From assembly GCA_946566415.1 (NCBI GenBank), contig CAMNWW010000137.1:1-6216 (forward strand): 6,216 nt of DNA. The letters are read 5' to 3'. The first letter of the stretch is position 1, and each line of letters opens with the position of its first letter. Both the position numbers and the translations under genes were made by a program. This document shows positions 1 to 5,128 of the stretch, piece by piece. Below the pieces are notes generated by a model. The model was not told where the DNA came from. It did no database searches and saw nothing but the letters and a program-made list of their open reading frames with translations. Source of the DNA: an uncultured Lachnospiraceae bacterium (GTDB lineage Bacteria; Bacillota; Clostridia; Lachnospirales; Lachnospiraceae).

Positions 1-1
1 T

Positions 2-27
2 TTTCCCATAAAATGGGAGGTTTTTTT
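2..27 (+). terminator. Rho-independent terminator of an upstream plus-strand gene
   Basis: TCCCAT (4-9) and ATGGGA (13-18) form a 6-bp stem with an AAA loop, extendable by two U-G wobble pairs, followed at once by seven T. The T-run lies on the plus side only, so it should stop rightward transcription entering from outside the window. It faces the 3' end of the dehydrogenase gene, implying a convergent neighbour to the left. The reverse orientation has no T-run inside the window, so termination of the leftward operon here is uncertain. Confidence 0.6.
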
Positions 28-78
28 ACGAAAAATTTTTTAAGCGTCAAAGCTGAACAATTACATTTATTATTTTTC

Positions 79-1110
79 TTAAGGCTGCACCACGATTCTG
101 TATGTATCCGGAAGAATCGCTTCCTCAAATGCTCTGTCGACCTCTGCGAGCGGTACTCTGTCAGAAATCAGCTCTGATACGTCGATCAGTTTTGAAGACA
201 ACAGCTTTGTCGCGATCAAGAAGTCCTTCTTCTGCGGATTTACCGTTCCGGTAATGATCTGCTCAGAAGAATGAACCTTATTGGGACTGATCTCAATCGG
301 ATTGTCCGGATGGAAGGATGTATAGAATACCGTTCTCCCGATCTTACCTGTCATATCGACCGCCTGTTTCGCCAGCGCTGAAACCGGTACGGTACAGAAT
401 ACAACGTCTGCTCCTCTTCCATCTGTAAGTTTCTTTATCTCGTCAACCGGGTCAGTTTCTCCGGAATTGATCAAAATGTCTGCGCCCATCTTCTTCGCGA
501 TTTCAAGACGCTTCGGATCCAGCTCACATGCGATGACTCTTGCGCCTTTTAACTTGGCAAGCTGTATGTGAAGCGCGCCCATGATTCCAACGCCGATTAC
601 CACAACGTCGTCGCCCAGTTCGATTTTTCCGTTCAATACGCTGTGTACACAGCATGCGAGCGGCTCAGACAGCGCTGCGTGTGCAAGCTCAATGTCGTCT
701 GCCATTTTGTATACGTCTTCTGCGTTTACAAGCATATACTCCGCGAGTCCGCCCGGTCCCATCGCACATTCCTGTGTCTCTGCGATAAATGATTTTACAC
801 ACAGGTTCTCATGTCCGTTCCTGCAGTAATAACACTCTCCGCAGGAATTCAGAAGACGGATCGCAACCTTGTCGCCTGCCTTCACACCCATTACTTTCGC
901 GCCTGCCGCCTCCACGATGCCTGCAACCTCATGTCCGCCTGCAAATGGATAGCGCTTCATAACGCCGTTGTATACTCTTTGCTCCAGAGTACAGATTGCA
1001 CAGGAATCTACTTTAACCAAAACCTGCTTGTCGCCCGGTTCTCTCTTGGTCGCCTCGTGGAACGCAACCTTCTTCACATCATCCAATAATGCCACTTTAA
1101 ATGTGCTCAT
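79..1110 (-). CDS. Zinc-dependent medium-chain alcohol/polyol dehydrogenase
   Basis: A 343-residue cytosolic NAD(P)-dependent dehydrogenase of the Tdh/sorbitol dehydrogenase type (MDR superfamily), full length for the family. The N-terminal catalytic domain holds the catalytic-zinc ligands: Cys in SCAICT (37 or 40), GHE (His60-Glu61) and Glu149 in SEPLACCVH. The structural-zinc Cys lobe is intact (Cys90, 93, 96, 104). The Rossmann domain has GVGIMG at 173-178, and an acidic residue (Glu196) at the end of the second strand favours NAD over NADP. The start is supported by AAGGAGG 7 nt upstream. It lies 41 nt behind the aldolase on the same strand with no visible promoter between, so it is the second gene of an operon and probably shares its inducer. 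Family assignment is firm; the substrate (polyol, sugar alcohol, sugar acid or threonine-like) cannot be read from sequence. Confidence 0.93.
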   Translation of the reverse strand: MSTFKVALLDDVKKVAFHEATKREPGDKQVLVKVDSCAICTLEQRVYNGVMKRYPFAGGHEVAGIVEAAGAKVMGVKAGDKVAIRLLNSCGECYYCRNGHENLCVKSFIAETQECAMGPGGLAEYMLVNAEDVYKMADDIELAHAALSEPLACCVHSVLNGKIELGDDVVVIGVGIMGALHIQLAKLKGARVIACELDPKRLEIAKKMGADILINSGETDPVDEIKKLTDGRGADVVFCTVPVSALAKQAVDMTGKIGRTVFYTSFHPDNPIEISPNKVHSSEQIITGTVNPQKKDFLIATKLLSSKLIDVSELISDRVPLAEVDRAFEEAILPDTYRIVVQP

Positions 1111-1151
1111 CTTTTTTCCTCCTTATTCTCATTGCCGAATAGACGCTCTTG

Positions 1152-1955
1152 CTATACTGCAAATTTTGTATTCATCTCTTTCATCGCTGCTTCTACGCTG
1201 CAGTCCTCATGGATCAGCTTCGCGATCGCTGCGGTGTAACCTACCGGATTCTCATGTCCCCAGATATTCCTTCCCATTGCGACTCCGGCTCCGCCTACTT
1301 CCATCGCGTCCTTGATTTCCTGAAGCAGCTGCTCAACCGGAACTTTCTTTGCTCCGCCAAGGATCACTACCGGCTTATATGTAGCTTCAACCAATGTCTT
1401 AAAGGAATCCTGGTCTCCTGTGTAGTTTGTCTTAACATAATCGGCGCCCAGTTCTACGCTCTGGCGGCATGCAAATGTTATGTTTTCTGGTGTACGTGAA
1501 TCTTCCCCGCCTTCAAATCCTCTCGGAAGAGCCTCAGCAAGAACTGGAATCCCCCATCTGTGGCAGTCCATACATACTCTTGTCAGATTACTCAGAACAT
1601 CGTTTTCAAACTTAGATCCCGGGAAGCTCATCGTGATCACGGAATCAGCGCCGATTCTTGCGATATCTTCTGCATTTATCGTAATCTGCATCGGTTTTGA
1701 CTTATCTCCAAGGAAGGATACTCCGCCGTCAACTCTGACAATGATACCTTTGCCCAAGAACGACTCTGTAAGGAACTCCGCCATACCAACGGTAGAAAGG
1801 AAAGCGTCCGCGCCTGCCGCCGCGATCTCTCTCACCAATTTCTTCGGGTTCGTAAGCGCGGGAAGTGTATTGAAGTTAGCTGCGTGGTCCATCGCCAAGA
1901 TAAATGTCTTTCCGTCCGGCTGGATAATGTGGTTCATTCTTGCTGTTGTGTTCAT
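1152..1955 (-). CDS. Class I aldolase, DhnA/FbaB/LsrF family
   Basis: A 267-residue TIM-barrel aldolase of the DeoC/LacD/FbaB superfamily (fructose-bisphosphate aldolase class I, COG1830-like), which cleaves or condenses a phosphorylated ketose through a lysine Schiff base. Visible landmarks are AMDHA near residue 21 at the end of the first strand, the Schiff-base lysine Lys175 in ADYVKTNY, and the phosphate-binding C-terminal signatures ILGGAKK (198-204) and GVAMGRN (224-230). Length is normal for the short LsrF/DhnA-type members. AGGAGG sits 7 nt before the ATG. It is the promoter-proximal gene of an operon with the zinc dehydrogenase and has an operator-like cluster just upstream. That pairing suggests oxidation of a polyol or sugar acid followed by aldol cleavage, or the reverse order. 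Alternatives within the family are a fructose-bisphosphate aldolase proper or an LsrF-like thiolase; the context does not settle it. Confidence 0.88.
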   Translation of the reverse strand: MNTTARMNHIIQPDGKTFILAMDHAANFNTLPALTNPKKLVREIAAAGADAFLSTVGMAEFLTESFLGKGIIVRVDGGVSFLGDKSKPMQITINAEDIARIGADSVITMSFPGSKFENDVLSNLTRVCMDCHRWGIPVLAEALPRGFEGGEDSRTPENITFACRQSVELGADYVKTNYTGDQDSFKTLVEATYKPVVILGGAKKVPVEQLLQEIKDAMEVGGAGVAMGRNIWGHENPVGYTAAIAKLIHEDCSVEAAMKEMNTKFAV

Positions 1956-1971
1956 TCTTTTTCCTCCTATT

Positions 1972-2048
1972 CATTACATTTGTAATGTTTTAATTCCATT
2001 TGTAACGTTTCTATGTGTTACATATTACACGTATACACGACATTTGTC
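1972..2048 (-). promoter_or_regulatory. Operator-like cluster of TTACA/TGTAA half-sites
   Basis: The segment between the aldolase promoter and its ribosome site holds five TTACA/TGTAA half-sites (1974, 1981, 2001, 2018, 2025). The best is the palindrome CATTACA-TT-TGTAATG at 1972-1987. The block 1971-1990 is repeated head to tail at 1991-2010 with 17 of 20 bases identical, so two sites lie about two helical turns apart on one face of the DNA. A third, weaker palindrome (2015-2030) overlaps the -10 box, and GACA-TT-TGTC (2039-2048) covers part of the -35. This layout is typical of a repressor binding as multimers, for example of the DeoR or GntR type. No regulator gene is in the window, so the regulator's identity is unknown. 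Confidence 0.65.
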
Positions 2049-2050
2049 AA
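2022..2050 (-). promoter_or_regulatory. Promoter of the aldolase-dehydrogenase operon
   Basis: On the minus strand a perfect TTGACA -35 (2050 to 2045) is followed by a 17-bp spacer and TAATAT as -10 (2027 to 2022). Transcription should begin near 2015, giving a leader of about 60 nt. Such a near-consensus sigma-A promoter would be strong, which fits the dense operator-like sequence overlapping and following it. Confidence 0.8.
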
Positions 2051-2073
2051 GTATTTTTTTGTAGAAAATTACT

Positions 2074-2286
2074 ATTTATTGAGTCAAGGGACAAATGGAC
2101 ATAAAATACATGCTTGCATGTAATTTTATGTCTATGGGTCCCGCTAAAACATGAGCAAGAAGCCATTTTTCGCAGAAAAATGAGCGAATTGCGAATGTTT
2201 TCGTCGATTTTGGGAGTGCAAAGCACGGAACAATCCGTAAGGCATCTTTTGCCCCTAACATCATTTATTGAGTTACCCGACAAATG
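2074..2286. repeat. Structured non-coding repeat-like element with flanking direct repeats
   Basis: No convincing gene lies here. The segment is bounded by imperfect 24-bp direct repeats (2074-2097 and 2263-2286, 20 of 24 identical; shared cores ATTTATTGAGT and ACAAATG, 189 bp apart). Inside are hairpins in series. The first is long: GGGAC/GTCCC (2088-2092, 2138-2142) closes an internal loop around GACATAAAAT/ATTTTATGTC (2098-2107, 2123-2132) and ACATGC/GCATGT (2108-2113, 2116-2121). Then come CATTTTTC-GCA-GAAAAATG (2164-2182), GTGC-AAA-GCAC (2216-2226) and CGGA-ACAA-TCCG (2226-2237). From memory this resembles an interspersed intergenic repeat of Lachnospiraceae genomes, but I cannot verify this. 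It could be a small non-autonomous mobile element or a structured RNA. Short open frames across it look spurious. Confidence 0.5.
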
Positions 2287-2409
2287 AGTTTAAGCAACTG
2301 TTTAACAATAAGAAGAATAAAAAGGAAACGTGTTGTTTGGTTAATACCAATTTTCAAGTCCCTGACGTAAAAAAGCATATCCAATTTTATTGATACCATT
2401 CACTTCCTC
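2287..2409. other. AT-rich intergenic stretch before the toxin-antitoxin operon
   Basis: I see no gene here. A small inverted repeat TTGGT-TAAT-ACCAA lies at 2337-2350. A minus-strand open frame ending at 2341 reads through it with a tail resembling INKIGYAFLRQGLENWY, but it runs antisense into the toxin and has no ribosome site, so at most it is a gene remnant. Confidence 0.35.
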
Positions 2410-2439
2410 TTGATTTTTTGATAGCATCTGTGCTATCAT
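2410..2439 (+). promoter_or_regulatory. Promoter and palindromic operator of the toxin-antitoxin operon
   Basis: TTGATT (2410-2415) and TATCAT (2434-2439), 18 bp apart, form a plausible sigma-A promoter. A perfect inverted repeat TGATAGCA-TCTG-TGCTATCA (2419-2438) fills the spacer and overlaps the -10. This is the position expected for autoregulation by the helix-turn-helix antitoxin, alone or with the toxin. A weak ribosome site (GGAG, 2469-2472) precedes the toxin ATG. Confidence 0.65.
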
Positions 2440-2483
2440 CCAAATAAAGAATAAAACACAAATCCTACGGAGAACATAAACCA

Positions 2484-2855
2484 ATGTACACAGTTGAGTT
2501 TTACGAAACTGCTGACGGCCGTTCTGAACTTTGGGATTTTCTTGAAAAGCTACGTATAAAGACCGCAACCAGTAAAGACGCCCGCATTCAACACAAGCAA
2601 ATCAGCTTATACATTCAATTACTGCAAGATAACGGCACTCGTCTGAATCAGAATATAACCAAGCATCTTGAAGATGGCATTTGGGAACTTCGCCCAGGCA
2701 ATAACCGTATATTTTATTTTTTCTTTGAAAATGATACTTTTGTCCTGCTTCATTATTTCCACAAAAAGTCACAGAAGACTCCGAAATGCGAAATTGAAAA
2801 AGCAAAAAGTGAACGTGCCGATTATATAGCCAGAAAGGAGGCTAACCAACTATGA
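2484..2855 (+). CDS. HigB/RelE-like toxin, phage Gp49-type
   Basis: A 123-residue small basic protein of the RelE/HigB superfamily (Gp49-like), whose characterised members are ribosome-dependent mRNA interferases. The family pattern is visible: N-terminal YTVEFYETADGRSELWDFL, a helical middle, then KHLEDGIWELRPGNNRIFYFF (about 60-80) and LLHYFHKKSQKTP (88-100) with the typical basic residues, ending in a Lys/Glu/Arg-rich helix. The ribosome site (GGAG about 11 nt upstream) is weak compared with the antitoxin's. Its stop overlaps the antitoxin start by 4 nt (ATGA), so the pair is translationally coupled, toxin first as in HigBA systems. The gene appears intact. Activity depends on residues that cannot be judged by eye. 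Confidence 0.88.
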   Translation: MYTVEFYETADGRSELWDFLEKLRIKTATSKDARIQHKQISLYIQLLQDNGTRLNQNITKHLEDGIWELRPGNNRIFYFFFENDTFVLLHYFHKKSQKTPKCEIEKAKSERADYIARKEANQL

Positions 2856-3139
2856 AAACGTGGAATGACTATAAAGAACATGTCAAAATTGTTGATCCTG
2901 TGATTGCCAAGGACATGGAGGAAATTGAGGTCATCTCCTCAATTGTCAGCGCCATGGTAGAACAGCGTACTGCCATGGGGATCAGCCAACGGGAACTCGC
3001 TGCAATGTGCGGAATTCCCCAGTCCTCCGTTGCCCGGATTGAATCCTGTAAAACAACACCTAATCTGGGCACACTCCTTAACATTTTCCAACATCTCGGT
3101 TTACAATTAACTGTAACTCCTTCAAAGCCAACACTCTGA
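2852..3139 (+). CDS. XRE-family antitoxin, HigA-like
   Basis: A 95-residue helix-turn-helix protein. After an N-terminal segment of about 33 residues, an XRE/Cro-CI domain occupies roughly 34-87, with the core ISQRELAAMCGIPQSSVARIE (44-64) followed by the conserved TPNLGTLLNIFQHLG. A strong AAAGGAGG ribosome site (2834-2841, inside the toxin gene) should give higher translation than the toxin, as expected for a labile antitoxin. It is predicted to neutralise the upstream toxin and repress the shared promoter by binding the inverted repeat at 2419-2438. A strong terminator follows, so this is a self-contained two-gene module. Confidence 0.88.
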   Translation: MKTWNDYKEHVKIVDPVIAKDMEEIEVISSIVSAMVEQRTAMGISQRELAAMCGIPQSSVARIESCKTTPNLGTLLNIFQHLGLQLTVTPSKPTL

Positions 3140-3141
3140 CA

Positions 3142-3168
3142 GATATAGGGAACGAAGATTCCTATATC
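3142..3168. other. Inverted repeat after the antitoxin gene
   Basis: GATATAGG (3142-3149) and CCTATATC (3161-3168) form an 8-bp stem, extendable to 10 bp with one bulged G. It begins 2 nt after the antitoxin stop and is not followed by a T-run on either strand, so it is not itself an intrinsic terminator. It may protect the 3' end or assist the adjacent terminator. Confidence 0.5.
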
Positions 3169-3172
3169 ATAA

Positions 3173-3216
3173 AAAAAACGGGCGCCGGAGACATGGACCT
3201 CCGACGTCCGTTTTTT
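3173..3216. terminator. Bidirectional intrinsic terminator between convergent genes
   Basis: A 13-bp GC-rich stem (3178-3190 with 3199-3211, one G-U pair and one C-A mismatch) with an 8-nt loop is flanked by an A-run (3171-3178) and a T-run (3211-3216). Each strand therefore shows a hairpin followed by U residues. It ends the toxin-antitoxin operon on the plus strand and the pdxA-like gene on the minus strand. A smaller hairpin CTGCC-TCTAC-GGCAG (3242-3256) lies between it and the pdxA-like stop. Confidence 0.88.
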
Positions 3217-3266
3217 GCACATTTTCAATTTGCGAACCCTGCTGCCTCTACGGCAGAAGTTTCTTC

Positions 3267-4301
3267 TTAATTAGCATACTGCTTTGCAGCATATTCCGAC
3301 ACTACTTTTGTAGACTCAATCAGGCTGACCTCATTTGCAATCCCTTTCCCGGCAATATCAAATGCGGTTCCATGGTCCACAGAGCTTCTGATAAATGGCA
3401 GTCCAAATGTAAGCGTCACCGATTTTTCAAAATCCAGGGTCTTACATGCAATATGCCCCTGGTCATGGTACAGTGAGAGAATCGCGTCATATTTTCCCGA
3501 CTTTCCAATATGGAATACCGAATCCGCGGGACAAGGTCCAACCGCGTTGATTCCCAGCTTCTGCGCCTCTTTTACTGCCGGTATCAGATCAGTAATCTCC
3601 TCTGTCCCAAACAGTCCGTTATCTCCGTTATGTGGATTCAGCCCTGCCACTGCGATCAGCGGATTCTGGATGCCTATCTTTCTCAATTCTTTATCAATAT
3701 TGATCACGTTTTCCAGAACAACATCTTTTGTCGCGTAATGGCATGCGTCCACAAGGGACATATGACGGCTCACGAAAAATACCCGCAGCTTGTGGCAGGA
3801 AAACATTGTGAGTGCGTAAGGAGAATTGGTTTGATGCTGATATATCTCTGTATGGCCCGGTTCTTTTATCCCCACAAGTTTTATCGCTTCTTTATGTATG
3901 GGGCTGGTCGAGACAGCGTCAATTTTCTTTGCCATTCCAAGCTCAATGGATTTCATAATCCAGTCCACCGCCATCTGTCCTGCCAGCTTCTGTACCTTTC
4001 CCCATTCAATGGAAGCGGTATCATAATCTCCGGTCTCCAAAATATCGATCGTTCCGAATTCATACTTCGCTTCCGAAGGATCCTGGATCTTATTGTATTT
4101 CAGCTCTTTGCCAAGTACCCTTGCCGCCCTTTCCATAATGTCCCTGCTTCCGATTACAAAGGGTCTGCAGCATTCATGAATTTCTTCGGACAGCATCGCC
4201 CCTGTTACGATTTCCGGACCGATTCCCGCCGGATCTCCCATTGTAATTGCGGTCACAGGCTTAAAACCTGCCTTGCTTTTGTTTTCTGCTGTATTAATCA
4301 T
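3267..4301 (-). CDS. PdxA/PdxA2-family 4-phospho-hydroxyacid dehydrogenase
   Basis: A 344-residue NAD-dependent, metal-dependent decarboxylating dehydrogenase of the PdxA family, full length. Signature segments in order: TMGDPAGIGPE (20-30), PGHTE (148-152), the metal-site histidines His180 (SRHMSL), His224 (NPHNGDNG) and His279 (YHDQGH), and RSSVDHGTAFDIAGKG (305-320). True PdxA oxidises 4-phosphohydroxy-L-threonine in vitamin B6 synthesis. PdxA2 paralogues act on 4-phospho-D-threonate or erythronate with a DUF1537 kinase. FDIAGKG and a Thr at 296, where E. coli PdxA (from memory) has Asn, lean towards PdxA2. No pdxJ-like gene or DUF1537 kinase is in the window, so the choice is open. The start is backed by GGAGGG 5 nt upstream. 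The 5' end overlaps the stop of a truncated lactonase gene, suggesting it was once a downstream operon gene. Confidence 0.9.
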   Translation of the reverse strand: MINTAENKSKAGFKPVTAITMGDPAGIGPEIVTGAMLSEEIHECCRPFVIGSRDIMERAARVLGKELKYNKIQDPSEAKYEFGTIDILETGDYDTASIEWGKVQKLAGQMAVDWIMKSIELGMAKKIDAVSTSPIHKEAIKLVGIKEPGHTEIYQHQTNSPYALTMFSCHKLRVFFVSRHMSLVDACHYATKDVVLENVINIDKELRKIGIQNPLIAVAGLNPHNGDNGLFGTEEITDLIPAVKEAQKLGINAVGPCPADSVFHIGKSGKYDAILSLYHDQGHIACKTLDFEKSVTLTFGLPFIRSSVDHGTAFDIAGKGIANEVSLIESTKVVSEYAAKQYAN

Positions 4302-4563
4302 AAAATCCCTCCGGTGCCTTTTTTAATGTGTCGAACTGCTTCCGGTCATGGCCGAACCAGACCTGCGCATGGCTCTGAGCCGCAATCTTTTTGATATATT
4401 TCAGGCTCCTTCTCCATCCAACCGTATCATATACGACCCCCGGCTCCTGCTCTTTTTCATAATTCTCTGTACAGTATACCGCATCCGAGGTAATAAGTAC
4501 AGTCCCTGTATTATCCTGTTGATGAACAGGAAGTAATTGTGCTTCTCGTAAATGAGTGCTATA
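4294..4563 (-). pseudogene. C-terminal remnant of an MBL-fold lactonase
   Basis: The minus strand is open for 89 codons with no plausible start and ends in a TAA overlapping the pdxA-like ATG by 8 nt. The translation matches the C-terminal third of N-acyl-homoserine-lactonase-type metallo-beta-lactamase-fold proteins: DNTGTVLITSDAVY (17-30) with the bridging metal Asp27, PGVVYDTVGWRRSL (41-54), VWFGHD (68-73) with the last metal His72, and the tail LKKAPEGFYD. The N-terminal HxHxDH metal site, about 170 residues, is missing, and an in-frame TAG (4564-4566) closes the frame upstream. The break lies about where the rightward NUDIX promoter starts. The tight overlap with pdxA implies an ancestral translationally coupled lactonase-pdxA operon, perhaps supplying a sugar acid from its lactone. 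The remnant cannot be active. Confidence 0.78.
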
Positions 4564-4565
4564 CT
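4537..4565 (+). promoter_or_regulatory. Extended -10 promoter for the NUDIX pseudogene
   Basis: TTGTGC (4537-4542), a 17-bp spacer and TATACT (4560-4565), preceded by a TGn extended -10 (4557-4559), point rightward. A strong AAAGGAGGG ribosome site (4612-4620) follows before the NUDIX ATG at 4632. The promoter sits at the broken end of the lactonase remnant and reads away from it, so the NUDIX gene appears to have arrived with its own expression signals. Confidence 0.6.
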
Positions 4566-4631
4566 AAGAATACTTGGCAAGGTTTTCCAACCAATGAATC
4601 CGGGATTTGTTAAAGGAGGGACTAGAATTTT

Positions 4632-5066
4632 ATGGAAGTCAGATTTTATGATGATATCGAGGATTCTTTATTAAAATTTGCAGTCATTATTTCTAAGTCA
4701 GATGGAAAATGGGTGTTTTGTAAGCATAGGGAAAGGGAAACCTATGAAATTCCAGGCGGACACAGGGATGATGGCGAAGCAATAGAAGATACCGCGAAAA
4801 GAGAACTGAGATAGGAAACCGGAGCCATTGATTTTACTATAAAGCCCGTATGCATATACTCTGTTACGGGAAAAAACGAAGTGAATAAAGCAGGAAATGA
4901 AACTTATGGTATGCTCTATTATGCAGATATCAAAACATATGATAATGACTTGCATAATGAAATTGAAAAGATCGTATTGTCTGACACATTGCCCACAGAC
5001 TGGACATATCCATTGATACAACCCTTGCTTATCAATGAATATAAGCGAAGGATGAAGTTGAAATAA
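4632..5066 (+). pseudogene. NUDIX hydrolase interrupted by an amber codon
   Basis: One continuous frame of 144 codons plus stop, with a single internal TAG at 4812-4814. NUDIX enzymes hydrolyse nucleoside diphosphates linked to another moiety. The Nudix box GX5EX7REUXEEXGU starts at Gly43: GGHRDDGE (42-49), then KRELR (56-60), amber at 61, then ETG (62-64). The amber thus replaces the first Glu of the EE pair, a metal-binding catalytic residue, and one base change from GAG would create it. The remainder (residues 62-144, ending NEYKRRMKLK) shows no frameshift and still reads like a complete NUDIX C-terminus, so the lesion looks recent. A 60-residue product would lack half the fold. Sequencing error or amber readthrough are alternatives. 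AT-rich codons contrast with the following gene. The stop TAA shares one base with an in-frame ATG of the next frame. Confidence 0.87.
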
Positions 5067-5070
5067 TGAT

Positions 5071-5101
5071 TAGACTCAGCCGATTATGGCACAATTATAA
5101 T
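5071..5101 (+). promoter_or_regulatory. Possible promoter of the threonine aldolase-like gene
   Basis: A perfect TATAAT (5096-5101) lies 13 nt upstream of the AGGAGG ribosome site. The best -35 is TAGACT (5071-5076) at a long 19-bp spacing, so strength is uncertain. Transcription from about 5108 would start downstream of the ATG at 5066, which supports the start at 5129. Confidence 0.45.
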
Positions 5102-5128
5102 ATGAGTTACAATAGGAGGAAAAATAAA

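Noticed and set aside
1971..2010. 20-bp tandem repeat as a CRISPR-like array
   Set aside because: Only two units with no unique spacers; position between promoter and ribosome site fits an operator better.
1480..2064. Plus-strand open frame of 194 codons opposite the aldolase
   Set aside because: Shadow of the aldolase; it runs through the operator and promoter region and has no convincing start signals.
2047..2283. Two overlapping minus-strand open frames (78 and 62 codons) across the structured element
   Set aside because: No ribosome site, no domain-like composition, and the DNA is dominated by hairpins; more likely spurious frames over a repeat.
2341..2568. Minus-strand open frame upstream of and antisense to the toxin
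   Set aside because: The last 20 or so residues look protein-like, but the rest is antisense to the toxin and there is no ribosome site; kept only as a possible remnant.
3510..4394. Long plus-strand open frame of 294 codons opposite the pdxA-like gene
   Set aside because: Antisense shadow of a gene with clear family motifs; its own translation is rich in Cys, His and Arg and resembles no protein family.
4812..4814. TAG as programmed recoding (pyrrolysine or suppressor)
   Set aside because: It replaces a Glu required by the Nudix motif, no recoding signal is visible, and a simple nonsense mutation explains it; kept only as a checkable alternative.
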